NCBI GenBank assembly: GCA_963930645.1
Contig: OZ005651.1
Span: 331,967,527 to 332,031,526, forward strand
Source of the DNA: Salticus scenicus
Lineage: Eukaryota; Arthropoda; Arachnida; Araneae; Salticidae
Length of the DNA: 64,000 bases
Reading direction: 5' to 3'
In this document: positions 45,330 to 56,868 of the stretch, piece after piece
Layout of the letters: the number at the start of each line of letters is the position of its first letter
How positions within the stretch are numbered: position 1 is the stretch's first letter
The notes under the pieces: model-generated
What the model was told of the DNA's origin: nothing
The model's database searches: none
What the model saw: only the letters and a program-made list of their open reading frames with translations
Program-made: the position numbers and the translations under genes

Positions 45330-45540
45330 GCAGGATGTATCTAATTCTGTTGGACAGGATATTATATCAACCGTTTCCTCAAAAACAGGACGCGATAATT
45401 TTTTTTAGAATTAGTTTGTCGCTTGAGGCAGGATATTAGAACTAATCTAATTCTGTTGGCATGATATTATGTAAACCGTTTCCTCAAAAACAGGACGTGA
45501 TAAAGTTTTTTATAGAATTAGTTTGTCGTTTGAGCAGGAT
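45330..45540 (+). repeat. 106-bp direct repeat, 2 units
   Basis: CTAATTCTGTTGG at 45341 and 45447, each followed by CCGTTTCCTCAAAAACAGGA and AGAATTAGTTTGTCG. Short GCAGGAT words flank the units. It lies on the upstream side of the viral-like gene. Confidence 0.85.
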
Positions 45541-45559
45541 CTTGCACTTAGCTACGGAT

Positions 45560-47292
45560 AGCAACAGGATGTCGATAAGAAATTTACTTAGAATTTAGAT
45601 AGAAACAGAGATCGCTGCTAGTATAAATACGCGAATTTGGAAAATGCCGACTCCTCAGAACCTTGGCGAGAAAATTCTTGGCGCACAACATATTTTAAGG
45701 GAAAAATATGAAAATGTGGAAACTAATCATTGATTGAATCAAACCTGTCAGAACGAATCAAGAATGAATGAATCATCGATTCACATCCACCGTACTTGCA
45801 TTCGTATCATAGTATAAAAATAAAAAAAAATAATTTTCTTCACATTTAATTGAATGAAAAGCGATTATTTTACAGAAGACATTTTTTTTTCTTTTATGTT
45901 TAAAATGTGCTAAATAAAAATACAAATTTATTACAGATAACTTTTTTTACCAATATGTAAACTTATCATAATAAATTTCTCCACTAATTTATTAACTTTA
46001 TCATTCAATATTTTTCGTTATTCAATATAAATTATTTTTATTCAAATAAATTAATTTATACCTTTGCATATTTCTTCTGAAGTATTCTTTCTTTCTGTCT
46101 CATTTTCGTTAAGGGAAAAAAATGTAATCCTTGGGTAAAGTAATGATGTACTTAAGTAATTACAAACATAAGTAATTAAGTAAAATGTTTGTTAGGTAAT
46201 GTTAATTTTGATTAATGCAGATTTTTTTTTCTTTGCCTAACTCTGAAATTAAGTATAGCATGCACAGTTTTATTTATTAAGCTCGATTAATTTTTAAAAT
46301 AGCAACACATTGATTTTCTTCTATTTACTTATTTAGATTAATAAATAAATAAGGCTCACTTTCTAAAAATTGAACTAATTCAAATGTTTGTGCAGGTATA
46401 GATTGATTACATTGATAATATGATTAATTGCATGTATTATAATCTCTTCCTTTGAATGAAATTTCTAATTATTTTTATGTAAATGATTTTTAACTCAATT
46501 TATTTCAGTAATAATCTTGCTTTAGTAAAAATGAACTATGTCCAAACATTTAAAAGTATTTATATAATCTTAATATATATATATATATATATAACCTTTC
46601 ATTTTTAAAATTTCATGCAAACAATTCTCCATTCAGAGGCCTTTTTTGTAGCCTTTTATATTGTTACAACTTGAATGGGGACAAAAAAAAAAAAAAAAAA
46701 AAAAAAAATGATATTTGAAAATTAAATTTTTATTATTGAGAAATTTTTAGTTATGTTGATGCAGTAGACTGTGCCAACTAGTCATATAATTTAGGATACT
46801 TTGATATAGTTAATATACAAGTGATTAAATAGTATCACAGCCATTTTCTCAGCACATATGGTGTTGTCATTACAAAGATTGGCACTAGAAGTTGGCATTA
46901 CTCACTAGTTGCTCATCATTTTATGTGGATATTATTTTCCCCCTGATAATCGCATGATAATGATGAAATGAATATTTTTAATGAAAATGTTACAAAATAA
47001 AAGAAATATAAAAATATATTTAATTTAGAAATATATGTTATTCATTAAAAGCTTAATCATAATTCACTGTAAGAAAAACATTGATATCTGTGATAATTTA
47101 GATGGATTCCTCAAAATAACTTCTAAAGGCTACATTTTGCTATCTGAAAACATGAAATTAAAAAGTAAAATTTACAGTAATTAAGGATATATCCACTTAA
47201 TTTTCGAAGTATACCTGATATACTCTAATAAAAATGTTGATATAAGTATTTGAGATGTATCCACCAAAATAACTTATTCTAACAATAAATTA
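45560..47292. other. non-coding, AT-rich
   Basis: A TATAAATA box at 45622-45629 precedes a 29-codon ORF at 45644-45733 of doubtful meaning. The remainder is AT-rich with a poly(A) tract near 46684-46708. Confidence 0.4.
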
Positions 47293-49458
47293 TCTATATA
47301 TATAAAAGAGTAAACTCACTGATTAGTGACTCAACACAGTCGTGGCGATTGTATGGGAGATACAGGTGCAAATTTTGGTGAGCACGTCGGTTTTAGGACC
47401 TTGATGACCACTGGGACGGAATTTTGCAAAATCAGAGAGCAAAAACATTTTTATAAACATAACTCTGCTCCAAATTGCTTCACGGTGAAAAAATTTCAGA
47501 GGGAGAGACTAGACTTGAGTACAAAAAAAAAAAAAAAAAAAAAAAATATTTTCTGAAATTTTGGAATTCCAGATTTTTAAGGGGGTAAAAATGATTTTTG
47601 GAGGCAAATTTAGAAAATATGCATTTTTTAATTAAGCCTCGCTTTCCCAACATCAAGGCGTTACTGCAGAAAAATCGCTTTCAGGTGCCGCTTGGCATAT
47701 TTGGTGAAAATCATCAGCACAGCACCTTTTTGTACAATTTAGAAGTTGCAACATTCCACTGGTTATATTTGCTATCTCTGACGAATTAGCGCCTTGAATG
47801 AGGCGGGCTTAACTAAATTTCACTTCAAAATGGGGTCAAAGTGATCCCATCTTGGGAAAGCGAGGGTTAAACTCTACCAATAATAGCACAAAGATATAGA
47901 AAACCACTAAGAGTCAACTTGAGGATATTTCCAAAAAATCATTATTGGTTTTCTGCAATTTTCGATTTTGGGGAGGAGTTACGAGGGGGCAAATTCAAGT
48001 CCCCCTTTTAGCACTAAATTTGTCCGGGGAAATATATAGAATCACAAATTTTAGTGTGTGGCTTATTTATGTGTGCCTGAGACCTATTGTAACGGGATTT
48101 TGCGAAAGTTCCCAATTGAGGGGGGAGGGGGGGGCAATAAACCTGTTTCTAAGCATAACTTTGCTTCAAATTATCTCAGCAAGATTAATTTTATGTGTCG
48201 GTTGTTTATGCCTTCCCAACACGCACTGTAAAGGGATTTTTACGCAATTTCTTCCTCCCTCCTTTGCAGGTGGATAGGGAGGCAAAAATATGTTTATAAG
48301 AGTAACTCCGCTCCAAATTATCTCAGGGTAGTGATTTTTTAACATGTCGATTGATTATGCGTTCTCAAGACATATACTACAAAGAGATTTTGTAAAATTC
48401 CACATTATCCCCCTTGGGGGTTGGAGAGGAGAAAACATATTTCCAAGTGCAAATCTGCTCCGAACTATCTTAGGTGATTTTTTATGTGCGGGCTGGTTAT
48501 GAGTTTCCAACACACACTATGAAGGTATTTTGTGAAATTTCCCCTTTCCTCCCTTTAAGGGTGTTGAGTAGGGGGGCAAAAGCACCTTTTAAAGTGTAAC
48601 TGCTCCAAATTACATAGATACCAAGTCTACTGTTTTTGGCGGGGACTTCAGACTGGAAAAATTTTATAGCTGATTTTAGTAATACTAATCGTCGAAAATA
48701 TATATAACCATATTCTATTTAAAAATACCAATGTGAATTTTGATTTAAAAGATTAAAAACAGCAGCTATGAAATTATCTCATGAAAGTGATTTTTTGATA
48801 TGTCGATTGGTTATGTGTATTCAGCACACACAAACTACAAAGAGATTATTTGAAATTCCATGCCATCTCCCCTCTTGAGGGTTGGGGGGGGGGAGATTAA
48901 AAAACATGTTTGCATGCGTAACTCTGTTCCATATAATCTTAGAATGGCAATTTTTGATGTGTGGACTGCTTATGCATATTCCACACACACTACAAAGTGA
49001 TTTTGTGAAATTCCACACTACCGCCCCTTAGGGGTGGGGGTAAACTCTGCAGTAACTCTTCATGCGTAACTCTGCAGTAAATTATCGTAAGAAGGAGATT
49101 TTCGATGTGTGGGTCAGTTATACATATCGAACTCATAATATAAAATTATTTAGCAAAATTCCCTCCTCCTTCTTCCATTTAAGAGCGGGGAGGGGGTAAA
49201 AACACGTTTTAAAATATAGTGCTGCTTCAAATAATCTCAGGATCCTGATTTTTAATGTGTTGGTTAGGTATGTGTATGCAACATGTACTATAAAGGGATT
49301 TTGGTAAGTGTGGCAAGTGGAAAAACCTTTACCGAAGGTAGAGAGAACTTTAACTTAGATTTTGACTGATTTCAATGATTTTTTAAAATTATTAATGGTA
49401 TAGCGTTTTGAAAATTCATTTCAATATAATGACCAGCGAAGCAGGCAAAGCCTGCTAG
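47293..49458 (+). mobile_element. non-autonomous Helitron with internal 147-bp array
   Basis: 5' end A|TCTATATATATAAAAGAGTA, 3' end hairpin GCAGGC-AAA-GCCTGC leading straight into CTAG|T. This is insertion between A and T with TC...CTAG ends, as Helitrons do. The 2166-bp interior is mostly a tandem array with no Rep/helicase ORF, so it depends on an autonomous Helitron elsewhere. Confidence 0.7.
48020..49300 (+). repeat. 147-bp tandem repeat inside the Helitron
   Basis: The landmark AACTCTGCTCCAAATTATCT (variants) occurs near 48157, 48304, 48451 and 48598. After an unrelated stretch of about 170 bp it recurs near 48920, 49068 and 49217 (steps 147-149). Each unit holds a G/C tract (GGGGGAGGGGGG or CCCCTTAGGGG) and GGGATTTTGCGAAATTCC. 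A single earlier unit lies at 47395-47520. Confidence 0.85.
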
Positions 49459-49482
49459 TACATTATAAAAGAGCAAAGAACT

Positions 49483-49690
49483 GGCGTTTAAAAGTAATAA
49501 TTACAAAACTTTGAATAAACACCATAAAAGCAAGAACTTCCAACAGTTGTTTCGGGTCAAAAGAAAACCTAGCCCTTCGTCAAGTGAATAAAGTAGGCAC
49601 GAGTGCTGTAACAAAGCGGCAACACAGTGCAACCTGCAACGTTGTCGCTTCTTTTACAGCACTCGTGTGTACTTTTTTTGCCTGATGAAG

Positions 49691-49723
<33 letters not shown>

Positions 49724-49790
49724 TGAAACAATTGTTGCGAGTGTTTGCTTCTATGGTGTTTATTCAAAGTTTTGTACTTAGTAATAAATA
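49483..49790. mobile_element. foldback element
   Basis: The left arm TACAAAACTTTGAATAAACA followed by CCATAAAAGC is the inverse of the right GTGTTTATTCAAAGTTTTGT. Inner parts GGCACGAGTGCTGTAA / TTTACAGCACTCGTG also pair, as do GCCCTTCGTC / GATGAAGGG. A half copy lies at 51175-51420. Confidence 0.75.
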
Positions 49791-50372
49791 ATACATTTTC
49801 CTATTACAAAAAAAAAAAAAAAAAAAAAAAAAATTTAAAGAGTAAAATTTACTGTCATTCACTTAATTTTCAAAGTACACCTGATCATTTTTTTCCCCAT
49901 AGATTTGGTAAAATAGAAATTTTGGCCAATGACAGTCCTTCGTATGTTGTCATTCTTTCTATCAAGGCACCCTAGTATAACTTACTTGTCAATATTGCAG
50001 CCATATTTATTTTAATAATTTACACTTGAAAATCTTTATTAAATGACGAACTAATTGCCTTAACGATGTTACACGTACATACATTTTAATAAATAATAGC
50101 TATATTTTAATACAGTTGTACATATTTTTTATTAATACTTCCTTAATATGGAAGCCTATTTTTAAGATTAATAAAACAAATATTTAAAATTGAGCTATTT
50201 CACTATGCATAGAAATCTGTATAGTAGCGATCACTTCCATGCATGTGAACTCACTTTGCAACCATTAAAACCAAAAGAGAAAAAAACATCACTGGATACA
50301 ACTTACACATTTTGCATGAAAATCTGTATAGCAGTGGTCACGGTACCATACATGTATGCTTGCTTAGCTAGC

Positions 50373-50416
<44 letters not shown>

Positions 50417-50529
50417 CCTCCAACCACAACAGTCCTGATGATAAGATTATATATACCACCAATTGTAAATTTTTCAGGAATTTTCTATGGCTTATTACAG
50501 AAAATACCATTGGCAAATACTCAGCTTAG

Positions 50530-50830
50530 ACAGTACAAAAATAAAAAAAAACTGGTGTACAATGAATATTTAAATTTAAAAAACTTTTTCATACACCATA
50601 AAATTATGAAAGCATTACCAGTTTCGAAAACACATGGCCTTTCTTCTTCAGGTACAAAAACCACCAGTCTTGCTTTTTTCTCCAAGGTAATAGCAAGTGC
50701 TTTGCACCTGAAGAAGAAAGATCATGTCCTTTTGAAACTGGTAGTGGTTTTATTAATTTTATGGTATGTAAACAAGTTTTTAAGTTTAAATATTAAACAC
50801 AGCTTAGTGTTCAATGAAAATCATTTCAGT
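50530..50830. mobile_element. foldback element
   Basis: Arms of about 95 bp: GGCCTTTCTTCTTCAGGT on the left pairs with ACCTGAAGAAGAAAGATC on the right. Outwards, TTACCAGTTTCGAAAACA and AATTTAAAAAACTTTTTCAT pair with their inverses, roughly 80% identity by eye. The 139-codon ORF across it is an artefact of the palindrome. Confidence 0.7.
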
Positions 50831-51174
50831 ATAAATTGCCTACTTTTATTCTTGTAGGCAAAAATTAGTGGTGAGAAATGATACATTTTACCAAAACAAA
50901 TAACCCTGTTAAAATTGAGAAAAGGTTTACAAATTCTGGCTCTCCTGAAGCAATATTTGTCACCAAATTCGATTACTAATCTCGTCAGGCTGCCAAGTTT
51001 GTAGCCGACGCAAATGTTGATCTTGGCATCAATTTTAGCGATTTGCTGAAAATTTTTGTAAAGAATAAAACCTTACATTACAGCTTTATGGAAGTCTGAA
51101 TAGCTGCTTTTGTGAGGGGGTTTCCTCCTTCATCAGCTTACTTCCTCGTGGTCCATGCCATCGGTAGTGGATGT

Positions 51175-51420
51175 TTTCTTCTGTCTCTTGCTTTCTCTTT
51201 AATTAGATCGTGTCACTGTCGGTAAGCACAAATGCTGATATCAAAGCGGCAGCGTGTGTTGCCACTTTGCTTGCAGCACTTGTGCTTCCTTTGTTCGCCT
51301 GATGAAGGGTCATGTATTCTTTCGATCCAAAACAATTACTGTGAATTTATAGCATTTTATGGTGTTTATTCAAAGTTGTGTACTTATTACTTTAAAATGC
51401 CAGTTCTTTCTTATTTTCTC
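51175..51420 (+). mobile_element. half copy of the 49.5-kb foldback element
   Basis: AGCACTTGTGCTTCC, GCCTGATGAAGGGTC, ATGGTGTTTATTCAAAGTTG and AAAATGCCAGTTCTTTC follow the same order as the right arm at 49.66-49.77 kb. Confidence 0.6.
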
Positions 51421-51945
51421 TTCTGTTTTCTTCCGTTTCATGATATTTGTGAAATATGCTAGCAGACCCAGCTGCAGCCACAAATATTTCACTTTTTAAA
51501 CATTTTAGGATGCTATGCTTTTTTTTCTTTCTCTCTTGGCGGTAATAATAAACTTATACTTAAATTGTAATTTTTAAATTTACTAGATGAGGCTAAGTCT
51601 TCAAAAACAATTTGTTAAAAATGAAGTATAACTTAAAAATTTTCATGAAATTTGTAAAATTTTGGGTGTGTGGTGATTAAATCTCCAAGTCTCTCATGAT
51701 TAAGATCTCAGCAGAAGAATTAAAAATTATTTTGCATGGAGCATTTTTAAAAATTATATCTTATTAAATTTATATGTAATATGTAAAATTCTGAGTCAGG
51801 GAGTGTAAGCGAAAAGTTGCCAATTAATGAAAAATGTGTTTTTTCTTTGGACTAAAGCTGAATTGTTGCTAATTGATCAAACTAAGTTCGATTTGAATGA
51901 AACAATTGAATATTACCATAAAAATTAAGTAATAGCAAAATAAAT

Positions 51946-52260
51946 AACACCATAAAATTAAAAAACATACAAAAGTTCAAATGGCAAACAATTCAAAAGA
52001 ATGCAAGAAAATTAAATGATAAATGTTTATCTATTTTAAGAAAAGATTTATTTACTGCATGTCATGACGAACTTTCTTTCTTCAATAAGCTTTTCCTCCC
52101 TTTTCTTCCATCTGACATCAGTGTTAATGAAATGAGCTAGCAAGCCCACATCTACAGGCACGAAAACAATTTTGTGCACTATAGATATGTTCCAGCTGGC
52201 GTAGGATGCAAAGACTTCACAAATGGAGAACTTTCTGAGGAAAACTGCTCTTTCTTTTCT
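51946..52260 (+). repeat. duplicated block, first copy
   Basis: Collinear with 52845-53150: CACCATAAAATTAAAAAACA, CTTCAATAAGCTT, GCTAGCAAGCCCACATCTAC, GTCCAGCTGGCGTAGGAT and GAGAACTTTC in the same order. Estimated identity about 75-80% by eye; no ORF conserved between the copies. Confidence 0.75.
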
Positions 52261-52387
52261 TCTTCAGTCTTTTTTAAACAGTAACTATATAAATACATAT
52301 TTTAATATTTAAGGATAATGTGCAATTTTTTGGAACTATAGATTTATACACTGCAATTGCTTATTTCAAATTCGTCAGATAAAGCTA

Positions 52388-52771
52388 TAGGGTAGGTGCT
52401 CCAGTGATTGGTATGCTCCACTAATTGACATCTATCCCGAAATAGTTAATAAATAAGAAAAATAATAAAATCATATTTTACGTATAAGAATTTTAATATT
52501 TTTTGTCAAACACTGGAGCATAGGGTGCTAATAACTGATAAAATGAAAAACTGGCAGTGTCAATTACTGGAACATTGAGTGGGTGTCAAATAAAAATTCA
52601 TAAAAAAAATAATTGTTATAAAATGTATATATTTTAACGTATATGTGGTTCTGAATGTCTTTCATGCCATATGTACTAACTTAAGATTTCTGAAAATATT
52701 TTCTGATGACTAGAACATTAAAAAAATCAGAGATTGCTCTAAAAGTGTCAATCACTGGTGCACTTACCCTA
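52388..52771. mobile_element. TIR MITE between the duplicated blocks
   Basis: Left end TAGGGTAGGTGCTCCAGTGA followed by TTGG; right end on the other strand TAGGGTAAGTGCACCAGTGA followed by TTGAC. 384 bp, with internal versions of CACTGGAGCATAGGGTGC. TA-rich flanks suggest a TA target. Confidence 0.7.
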
Positions 52772-52844
52772 TCTACAAATAAATAATAATAATAATAATA
52801 AATAAATAAATAAAATAAATGAACTATAACAAAATTTTTATAAA

Positions 52845-53150
52845 ACACCATAAAATTAAAAAAACATACAAAAGTTCGAATGGCAAACAACTGAAAAGGA
52901 TACAAGAAAATCAAATGTCAAATTTCAATGCTGATCTATTTTTAGATTTATTTACAGCATGTCGTGTCTTCAATAAGCTTATCCTCCTCTTTCTTCTTCT
53001 ATCTAATGTCGATATTAATAAAAATCGCTAGCAAGCCCACGTCTACAGGCACAAAATCAATTTCGTGCACTGAAGCTATGGTCCAGCTGGCATAGGATAA
53101 ACTTCATAACTAGAGAACTTTCCAAGAAACACTGTTCCTTCATTTCTCTT
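52845..53150 (+). repeat. duplicated block, second copy
   Basis: See the block starting at 51946; begins CACCATAAAATTAAAAAAAC and ends CACTGTTCCTTC. It lies about 900 bp from the first copy in the same orientation. Confidence 0.75.
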
Positions 53151-53179
53151 CGATCTTCTTTAAACTGTGATTATTTATA

Positions 53180-54222
53180 ATTTTGAGCTTTTCAACTGTT
53201 TTTTTTTTAAATTGTACTTCATACATTTTTTGCATTTAATTTTTTTTTTAAATGTATTTTGATGCAATTTCATTTTCTGCCATTTTGAGTATGGCATTCT
53301 TTGATAAACTTTCCTTTCCTAAAGGTTTGTAAATTCCAAGGATAATAGCAAAATTGTGCCAAATTATTGATTTATTAAAAACACGCTAAGTCATACCATA
53401 AACTGTATTATTATTCACAATTAACAAAAATCAATTCTTGTTTTTATAAATTCAAATTAACTTCGAATGTATGTGTACTACTTAATCAGCAGTCTACATA
53501 ATGCAATCTATTCTATGTAAATATATCTCACTATAATATTCAAAATGTAGTGTGTAATAAATATATTCATCGATATTATCATTATAAAAATGATTAAATT
53601 GATAATTACATGTTATCATCAGTTCGACCAATTTCATTTCAAACGGCGATATTTAACAAAATAAACATCTAACTAATATACTAATTAAAAGGAGAATGAT
53701 CACAATTATATCATAATTTTAAGTCAAATTTGTTTTCAAATGTCTAAACAAATTACCTGATATAAGATGAGTCATCAGGATATAATATCCGATACTAATA
53801 TTTCAATATGTTATAGCAATAACGTACAAAATATTATCTTTTAATTAAAAAAATAAAAGAAATGTTAATTCTAGGCACTTATACAACTTACAGACATTAA
53901 ACTAATAATTATAAAACCATTGAATGTTGTGAACATACCTTGCAATAAGTTCTTCACACACACACAAAATAAACATTTGGATTCCAGCATTATTAATTAC
54001 TAATTCACTTAAATGCATATGTGAAATAATAACTCATACATAGGCAAAATATAAAATAAGTATACGTCAATCTCTTTTCAAGTTTATCTAGACATAATAT
54101 AAACACGACAATTTGTTTACATGTAGGATGTTTCCAATTAGCTATGAACGTTTAGACACTTATTTAGAAAATAAAAATAGCTATTCAATTACAAAATGAA
54201 TGTTTTAAATCATACTTCAAAG
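53180..54222. other. non-coding, AT-rich
   Basis: No supported gene or repeat. Confidence 0.45.
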
Positions 54223-55286
54223 TACACACAGAAAAATAAGTTGGTCACAGTGACCTGGCAAAATGCTCAACTGACAATACAGAACTGACTAACCAAAAAA
54301 GCTGACTAGCCAAAAAGTGTACTTGCTGAACTAGTCACCAAATCTGAAAAGTGTACCTGTTGAACTAGTCACCAAAATTGAAAAGTGTACTGGCTGAACT
54401 AGTCATCAAAACTGAAAAGTGTACTTGCTGAACTAGTCTCAAAAACTAAAAAGTGCACTTGCTGAACTAGTCATCAAAACACTACTCCAGACTAGGAAGG
54501 TTAATATTATCAAACAAAGATGGCTAGTCCACAATCAAAACTATCTGACCAGTAAGATTAGTCATCAACCACATCAACCACTTTAACCAGACAAGGCAAG
54601 TTAGTCAGAATCTACACTTGATTCAGATGGTTAGTCAGCAGCCACCAGGTATCTGACTAAGCAAGCGAGTCAGTTTTTAATGAATATTTGAAGAGGCATG
54701 TTAATCAAGGCTATTTGCCTGACTAGCATGTCTGATAACATATGAAAAGGGAAATTAGTCTTTATTTGACTAGCTGTCTAATAATACTTGAAGAGGAAGA
54801 TTAATCCAATATATATGTACAGTTGAACCTCGAAAATCCGGAATCGGCGGGACCGCGGTGATTCCGGATTTCGGAATTTTTCGGATTTTAGAGATTTATT
54901 AAAAATTAATTTTTACGACGTAATTACATACAAAATGCAATTTGTACGCTAGTGAAAATAAACGACGATCGAATTAGCGAATTAAATTACAAAATAGAAA
55001 TACAATAGATTTAATTTAGAATTAAAATATAAACACATTAAACTATAAACTAATAAACTATTTATTTATTGAAATATACTCAAATAAAACTATAAAAAAC
55101 AAAGTAATTTTTTTTTTTTTTTTTTTTTAACATTTCAGCAATTTAAAGCTGATTTTTTGCAATTTAAAGCTAATGTGATTTTTTTTTTATTATTATTATT
55201 CCGTTTTTAACTTACATGTTTTCAAAAAATAAATTCTTTAATTAACAATCAAGTAGTATAAAAATATGTAAAATTATGACTATGTA
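54223..55286 (+). mobile_element. long interspersed element, copy B (3'-truncated)
   Basis: Starts TACACACAGAAAAATAAG and follows copy A (9288) through the 34-bp array, the CTGACTAG region and the nested pogo-like MITE (starts CAGTTGAACCTCG at 54820). The match stops at 55286 at the boundary of another repeat beginning CACTGTAAAAAATGC. It has small indels against copy A and one array unit fewer. Confidence 0.75.
54313..54482 (+). repeat. 34-bp tandem repeat, 5 units
   Basis: Same unit as 9378-9581, one repeat fewer. Confidence 0.9.
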
Positions 55287-55604
55287 CACTGTAAAAAATG
55301 CTGCAGTAAAATTACGGGCAAAGCCCGGCAGCAGAGATTCCAGACAAAGCCCGTAAAAAAACATTTAGAGGATGAATGACGTATCGCCAGTAATTTTACG
55401 TTGCGATGAAACATACAGCCAACCTGTAATAAAAGTAGTATTGCCCGTAAAATTAAAAGAGAGCTCGGTATATTAAAATAGTAGCACTGCCTGTAAAATT
55501 AGAAGGCATCTTGGTATGTTAAAATAGTAGTGTTGCCCGTAAAATTAAAATAGAACCTTGTGTGTTAAAATAGTATTGCCCGTAAAATTAGAAGGCTGTT
55601 CAGT

Positions 55605-55636
<32 letters not shown>

Positions 55637-55640
55637 GTAC
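55287..55640 (+). repeat. repeat with 46-bp tandem units interrupting copy B
   Basis: Begins CACTGTAAAAAATGCTGCAG after TA and contains CGGGCAAAGCCCGG. Four units of about 46 bp follow, each with GTAGTATTGCCCGTAAAATT and GGTATGTTAAAAT, starting near 55434, 55480, 55526 and 55570, then poly(A). The far end could not be identified. Confidence 0.6.
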
Positions 55641-56834
55641 TAATGCTCGTCAAATTAAGGGAGTTTTGTATCTTTTACGGCAGCACTAAACTATGTTTGA
55701 TATAAAAGTTTATTATTTATTAAGGTAACTATATTACGTCTGTTTATTCAATGAAATAGGTAACAATTCTTATGGTTTTTGATATATTTTTTACAGCTAT
55801 GAAATTTTTAAATTGCGTTTTCTCAGTTTTCGTTTTATGACAAATTTATGATTTTCAAAATGCTAAAACTGCTTCACATATTTAAGAAGAGACTTAATTC
55901 TTTTAACGTTTAACAGAACGTACTTAAAAGAGTTAAGAATGATTTTGAAATTTATTGATTAGTCTTCGTGATAAAAAATAGAAAGTGAATGTCTATGTAA
56001 AAATTTCAGGGAAAGAAGAAAAAAAAAAAAAAAAACAGATTTTTGTTATATTTTATTTTTAATATTTTTTATTTTAAAGATATTGCAAAACTCATACTTA
56101 ATTCTTTTAAATAGGTTCTATTAAATATATATTTTAAAAAATTAAATCTTTTTTTTTTTTTTTTTTTTTTTAATATCTATAGAAATTTTAGCATTTGAAG
56201 ATCATGAATTCATGAAAAAAAAAATTTAAACTGAGAAAACTCAATTTAAATATTTCGAATCTTGGGGGGGAAAAAGCATAAAAAACAATAAGAACTTTTG
56301 CCTGAATATATATTTCATTGAACAAGCCTAATGTAGTTCCATTTATAAATATTAAGTGGGAATATAAGATTTTATCTGACACCTACAGCAGTACTGCTGT
56401 AAAAAGTACCACGTCTCCTTAAAAAAAAAGGATTACGTATAAAAAAATATACAATTCTCTGTTTTACAAGTATATGATTATATGCAAAATTTTCTACCCC
56501 CCCCCCCCTGAAAAAAAAAATAGAATTTGTATGAATATTACAGATAGATTTCCAATAGAGGTCAATATTATTAAAGCCTTTTATCAGCTTTCCGATTTTG
56601 TTTACTATAATGGTAAACCTGAACGTAAATGCTTTTGTATTTTCAAACTATGTCTATAATATTCAAAAATGAATATTTTTAACTGTTAATCTGCATACTC
56701 TTCTTAAACCATGTCTCTTATAGTCTCATCATTGCAAAATATTTCCAAAATGTACATTTTTATTTGAATTGTTAAAATCGTTAACTTCGGTAATTTTAAT
56801 ACATCAAATACAAAATTAAGTGTATGTTTTAGAA

Positions 56835-56868
<34 letters not shown>

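Noticed and set aside
45644..45733. 29-codon ORF after a TATAAATA box near the viral-like island
   Set aside because: The TATA box lies only about 15 bp before the ATG, so the transcript would start after it; too short to call.
50438..50857. 139-codon ORF
   Set aside because: Runs through both arms and the loop of a foldback element; no protein similarity expected.
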